Shown here piece by piece: positions 60,661 through 64,000 of a stretch of 64,000 nt of DNA. Numbering within the stretch: the stretch's first letter is position 1; the number at the start of each line of letters is the position of its first letter. The notes below the pieces were generated by a model. The model saw nothing but the letters and a program-made list of their open reading frames with translations, was not told the DNA's origin and searched no databases. The translations under genes were made by a program, and so were the position numbers. Source of the stretch: Sandaracinaceae bacterium (GTDB taxonomy: Bacteria > Myxococcota_A > Polyangia > Polyangiales > Sandaracinaceae); contig JACKEC010000030.1 of assembly GCA_020633195.1 (NCBI GenBank), positions 62,001 to 126,000 on the forward strand, written 5' to 3'.

Positions 60661-61370
60661 GCGACCGCACCAGCGACGAGCAAGCCAAGATCTACGAAGA
60701 GCGCGCCGACGACTACGACGCCCTGATCGCGGCCGAGGACGCCGACGGCGAGCTCCGCGCCGCGTTCGCGGAGCGCGTGGCCTTCGAGGGCGCGCGCGTC
60801 GCCGACGTGGGCGCGGGCACCGGTCGCGTCGCGCGGTGGATGGCGCCGACCGCCGCGCACGTGCACCTCGTCGAGCGCGCCGCGCCGATGCTCGACGTCG
60901 CGCGCCTCCGCCTCGAGGCCGACGGGCAGCTGGACCGCGTGAGCTTCCACCACGCCGACGCCCGCGAGCTCCCGCTCGACGACGCCTCGGTCGACGTCGC
61001 CACCGCGGGCTGGGTGTTCGGCCACTTCCGGCACTGGATGCCCGAGGGCTGGCGCGCCGAGGTCGACCAGGCCGTCGGCGAGATGCGGCGCGTCGTCGTC
61101 CCCGGAGGTCGGATCGCGATCCTCGAGACGCTCGGCACCGGCCACGAGACGCCCCGCCAGCACCCCGGCCTCGACGAGTACTTCGCGCACCTCGAGACCC
61201 GGCACGGCTTCACCCGCACCTGGCACCGGAGCGACTACGCGTTCGCGAGCGTCGACGAGGCCGCGCGCGTCATGGGCGGCTTCTTCGGCGAGGCGCTCGT
61301 CGCCCAGATCCGCGACCGCGCGTGGGCTCGCGTCCCCGAGTGCACCGCGCTCTTCTGCGCCGAGCGCTAG
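60657..61370 (+). CDS. SAM-dependent class I methyltransferase
   Basis: 237 aa from ATG 60657. Motif I VADVGAGTGRVARWM, motif II-like VHLVERAAPMLDVARLRL, HADARELPLDDASVDVATAG, and VVVPGGRIAILETLGTG. This is the UbiE/Methyltransf_11 type. The short N-terminal region (YEERADDYDALIAAED) and the C-terminal helix are typical for length. Substrate unknown. Coupling to a secreted protease is probably only transcriptional. Confidence 0.88.
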   Translation: MSDRTSDEQAKIYEERADDYDALIAAEDADGELRAAFAERVAFEGARVADVGAGTGRVARWMAPTAAHVHLVERAAPMLDVARLRLEADGQLDRVSFHHADARELPLDDASVDVATAGWVFGHFRHWMPEGWRAEVDQAVGEMRRVVVPGGRIAILETLGTGHETPRQHPGLDEYFAHLETRHGFTRTWHRSDYAFASVDEAARVMGGFFGEALVAQIRDRAWARVPECTALFCAER

Positions 61371-61379
61371 ACTGCTCGC

Positions 61380-61892
61380 GTGAGCCGCACGAGCTACCGC
61401 CTCGTCGCCCTCGGGACGCTGCCGCTGCCGTTCCTCGGCGCCTACGCGATCGGCGCGCGGCTCTCGGCGTGGCTCCCGGACTTCGGCGGGTCCCTCTCGG
61501 GCCTCCTCACGATCCTCGGCTACCTGCTGATCCTGCTGGGCTGCGTGCTGGTGTGGGCCGTCGCGCTGCTGCCGCTGCGTCGCCGCGCCGGGTTCACGCC
61601 GCTCTCCGACGAGCTGCGGAGCGTGCAGCAAGAGGGCCTGGGGAACGCGGTGGCCCGCGAGCAGGCGGCGCTCGCGGCGCGCGCGACCTCGTCCGATCCG
61701 TCCGAGCGCGCCGGCTATCACCTCACGTTCGCGGCGGTGAGCGGGCTCTTCAGCGTCGCCGCCGTCGCCCTCACGTGGGCGCTCTGGGACGCCGGTTACG
61801 TCGCCGCGCTGGTGGTGGCCGCGCTCTTCGTCTGCCCGGTGCTCACCGTCTATCACGGGGTCCAGGCCCTCCGAGCGCGGCTCGGCGGGTGA
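61380..61892 (+). CDS. Four-span membrane protein
   Basis: 170 aa from GTG 61380, 9 bp after the methyltransferase stop. Spans: LGTLPLPFLGAYAIGA, TILGYLLILLGCVLVWAVAL, FAAVSGLFSVAAVALTWAL and YVAALVVAALFVCPVLTVYH, with a cytoplasmic-type acidic/basic loop (LRRRAGFTPLSDELRSVQQE). No family recognised. Its TGA (61890-61892) lies 3 bp from the stop of the convergent gene. Confidence 0.7.
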   Translation: MSRTSYRLVALGTLPLPFLGAYAIGARLSAWLPDFGGSLSGLLTILGYLLILLGCVLVWAVALLPLRRRAGFTPLSDELRSVQQEGLGNAVAREQAALAARATSSDPSERAGYHLTFAAVSGLFSVAAVALTWALWDAGYVAALVVAALFVCPVLTVYHGVQALRARLGG

Positions 61893-61895
61893 CCC

Positions 61896-64000
61896 TCACT
61901 CGATGATCGGGCAGGTCGCCTCGATCACCTCGGACGTGTCGTTCTCCGTGCGGCACTGGTTGAACGTCGCGAGCGGCATGTCGGTCGGATCGTTGACCAC
62001 GGCGACGAACGAGAACGTCACGCCGTCCATCCCCGCGGGGACGATGAACGGGGTGTCGAGGACGACGACCTCGCTCTCGCCGGGCAACAAGGCTCGCGTC
62101 GTATAGGCGCGCCCGAGCAGGGTCCGGGTGCCCGCCTCGTCGCGGTAGAACGTGACGGGGATCCCCGGGGGCATGCCGGCCGCGCCGCGGTTCACGACCC
62201 GCACCGACAGCCCCACCGAGATGGGGCAGCCGCGCGTGAGCGCCGAGAGGTCCGCGAGCACCGCGTCGGGCGCGTCGAAGAGCCCGTCGGGCTGCACGTT
62301 CTGGCGGAAGTTGTTGAGGCTCGGGACGGTCCAGTTCGGGCGCTCGCGCGTCGGGACGGTGCCGTCCTCCTCGATGTTGGTCACGTGGTAGGTGTGCTGA
62401 TTGAAGATGCGCCGCGTGCGGACCCACTGGCCGCGCGGGTGCTGGAGCACGTGGATGCCGTGCCCGTTCGCCTCGCCGGGGCAGATGAGGCCCGTCGCGT
62501 AGTCGTTCTCCATCACCACGATCTCGGCCTGGTCGTCGTTGTCGACGTCGACCACGATCGGGAACTCGCGCAGCGTCCCGCTCGTGTTGCACTCGTCGTG
62601 CAGCACGCTGCCGTCCGGGCCGCGGAACACGCGGAAGCGGATCTCGTCGTTGTAGAGGACCTCGGCGACGCCGTCGCCCTCGAAGTCGAAGATGCTCGAG
62701 CCGGTCGAGCGTGACGACCTATCTTGCGTCGTGTAGTACCACTGCCGGCTCCCGTCGTGCCCGAAGATGACGTAGGCGAAGCCGCCCGCGAACGCGATCT
62801 CGGGGTTCGGGTCGGAGTCGAAGTTCGCGATGGTCGGCGGCCCGCCGCCGCCCGGGTTCCCGTTCATCGCGATCTCCGCCGCGAGCTCGGGCGGGTTGAT
62901 GTCGATCGGGCCCCACACGTTCGCGCCCGTCGCGCCGTCGATCGCGCGGATGAAGTGGCCGCCCCCGACGATCACCACCTCCGGCGTCCCGTTCAGGTCG
63001 AGGTCCGCGATCGCGAGCCAGCCGCTGCCGGGCAGCGGGTCGGCGGGATCGCCGGTCGGGGTGCGGTCCCACACCGCGGTCCCGTCGTAGTCGTAGGCCG
63101 CGTCCGAGCCCACGATCTCGAGGTCCATGTCGCCGTCGATGTCGGCGAGCGTGATGTACGGCCAGCTCGCGCCGCGCAGGTCTCGGATGCGCCGCACGAC
63201 CGTTCCGTCCGCGTGCGCGATGACGAAGCGGACCACGATCTCGGGCGTGCCGTCGCCGTCCATGTCGCCGACCATCGGCGCGTCGAACCCGCAGGGCACG
63301 TCGTTGGGCGCGGTGTCGAAGCTCCGCAAGAGCGTCCCGTCCGCCGCGATGATCATCAGGTAGCCGGGCGTGCTCGGCCGCATGCTCGCCGAGCAGGCCA
63401 TGATCTCGGGGCCGGGCGAGCTCGCGTCGACCTCCGCGATCGCCACCTCGCCGCCGGGCGTCGTGCGGTAGCCCGGATCCGCCGTCGGCCACACGCGCGA
63501 CCCGTCGAGCCCCGACACCGCGCGGAGGATCCCGTTGCCCCAGTAGTCGCTCCCCGTGAACGTGTGGAAGACCACGTCCGGGATGTCGTCCACGTCGATG
63601 TCGCCGTCGCCGTCGTCGTCGGTGAGGTTCGCGACCATCGGCGCCATCATCACCTGCGTGTGATCGGGCATGACCGTCGGGTCGTTCTCCCAGTGCCACT
63701 GCTCCTCGAGCTCGAGCGGCCCGACGGGCGGTCGGTACTCGCACATCTCACCGGTCGCGCGGGGCAGGCAGCGCATCACCGTGGACTCGCAGTAGTCGCC
63801 GTCCGGGCAGTCGCTCGTGCGCGTGCAGGGGTCGCCCGGCGTCGAGCAGGCGCCGAGGTAGCAGACGTCCCCGGCCGCGCAGCACACCGCGTCGGTCCCC
63901 GTCCCGCAAGGCGTCTGCGGCTCCTCGCAGCTCAGCACGCAGCGGTCCGCCTCGCAGGCCTGATCGGCCCCGCAGCACACCCCGCCGCAGAGATCGGCGA
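61896..64000 (-). CDS. FG-GAP/VCBS-repeat protein with cysteine-rich N-terminus (5' end cut)
   Basis: Open from the window edge to TGA 61896; the frame is already open at 64000 (reading ADLCGGVCCGADQACE), so the real start lies outside. N-terminal cysteine repeats (CCGADQACEADRCVLSCEE, CTRTSDCPDGDYCESTV) precede a propeller of FG-GAP/VCBS-type blades with Ca-binding-like Asp turns: NLTDDDGDGDIDVDDIPDVV, GDMDGDGTPEIVV, DIDGDMDLEIVGSD, FDFEGDGVAEVLY, DVDNDDQAEIVVME. The last ~150 residues are a CARDB-like beta domain (LSVRVVNRGAAGMPPGIPVT). Family members are secreted or surface-exposed adhesin-like proteins. A cysteine-rich head of this kind is frequent in myxobacterial surface proteins. Confidence 0.82.
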   Translation of the reverse strand, partial: ADLCGGVCCGADQACEADRCVLSCEEPQTPCGTGTDAVCCAAGDVCYLGACSTPGDPCTRTSDCPDGDYCESTVMRCLPRATGEMCEYRPPVGPLELEEQWHWENDPTVMPDHTQVMMAPMVANLTDDDGDGDIDVDDIPDVVFHTFTGSDYWGNGILRAVSGLDGSRVWPTADPGYRTTPGGEVAIAEVDASSPGPEIMACSASMRPSTPGYLMIIAADGTLLRSFDTAPNDVPCGFDAPMVGDMDGDGTPEIVVRFVIAHADGTVVRRIRDLRGASWPYITLADIDGDMDLEIVGSDAAYDYDGTAVWDRTPTGDPADPLPGSGWLAIADLDLNGTPEVVIVGGGHFIRAIDGATGANVWGPIDINPPELAAEIAMNGNPGGGGPPTIANFDSDPNPEIAFAGGFAYVIFGHDGSRQWYYTTQDRSSRSTGSSIFDFEGDGVAEVLYNDEIRFRVFRGPDGSVLHDECNTSGTLREFPIVVDVDNDDQAEIVVMENDYATGLICPGEANGHGIHVLQHPRGQWVRTRRIFNQHTYHVTNIEEDGTVPTRERPNWTVPSLNNFRQNVQPDGLFDAPDAVLADLSALTRGCPISVGLSVRVVNRGAAGMPPGIPVTFYRDEAGTRTLLGRAYTTRALLPGESEVVVLDTPFIVPAGMDGVTFSFVAVVNDPTDMPLATFNQCRTENDTSEVIEATCPIIE

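Overview
The window is very GC-rich and densely coded, with GTG starts, many ATGA/GTGA start-stop overlaps and 'DAG'-repeat linkers behind lipoprotein signal peptides. It also holds eukaryote-like Ser/Thr kinases, FHA-sigma54 activators and a DUF2378-like protein. Together these suggest a delta-proteobacterial predator-type myxobacterium, most like the Sandaracinaceae/Polyangiales. This is inference from gene content; no rRNA or other taxonomic marker is present, and no tRNA, CRISPR array, transposase or integrase was seen.

Layout. 1-4327 (minus): a two-gene unit made of an unrecognised protein and a large NERD-pseudokinase-kinase protein of the PglW (BREX type 2 kinase) family, cut by the left edge. 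4406-11013 (minus): a membrane protein, two surface-type lipoproteins (one with RCC1 repeats), an FHA-sigma54 activator, DarP/YjgA, a DUF1993 protein and a TPR-PEGA protein. 11065-15119 (plus): a membrane Ser/Thr kinase and a second FHA activator whose GAFTGA loop reads GAFEGA. Between these two genes lies a ~310 bp hairpin-rich repeat that recurs at 24.7-25.0 kb. 15243-27066: a GT1 glycosyltransferase, a YdeI-like protein, a kinase with an N-terminal membrane domain coupled to a lipoprotein, a metallo-beta-lactamase-fold lipoprotein, and Kelch, PPC and RCC1 proteins. 27192-30483: a GMC oxidoreductase operon. 30510-33142: two lipoproteins, one with Sel1-like repeats. 33154-33849: a DUF2378-like gene followed in frame by the stump of a glyoxalase-fold gene. 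33933-36157: a TetR regulator, apparently leaderless and autoregulated, coupled to a phytoene-desaturase-like FAD oxidoreductase. 36262-38447 (minus): two lipoproteins.

38588-54495 is the centrepiece: one tightly coupled operon of three different VgrG spike proteins, an unrecognised helical-repeat protein, a PAAR-like tip protein and an Rhs-repeat protein. No type VI sheath, tube or baseplate genes accompany it. No C-terminal toxin or immunity gene is evident. The three VgrGs carry unusual helical insertions; the first ends in a long coiled coil and the second begins with a helical extension. A three-gene, possibly heterotrimeric, spike is the most interesting hypothesis in the window.

54530-64000: a lipoprotein GH31 glycosidase, a GIDE-domain membrane protein, a lipoprotein, a secreted metzincin-type protease coupled to a methyltransferase, a small membrane protein, and an FG-GAP/VCBS-type protein running off the right edge. 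Intergenic DNA is dominated by short perfect hairpins with GNA (GAA/GGA) triloops, including cores matching the known ultra-stable GCGAAGC mini-hairpin.
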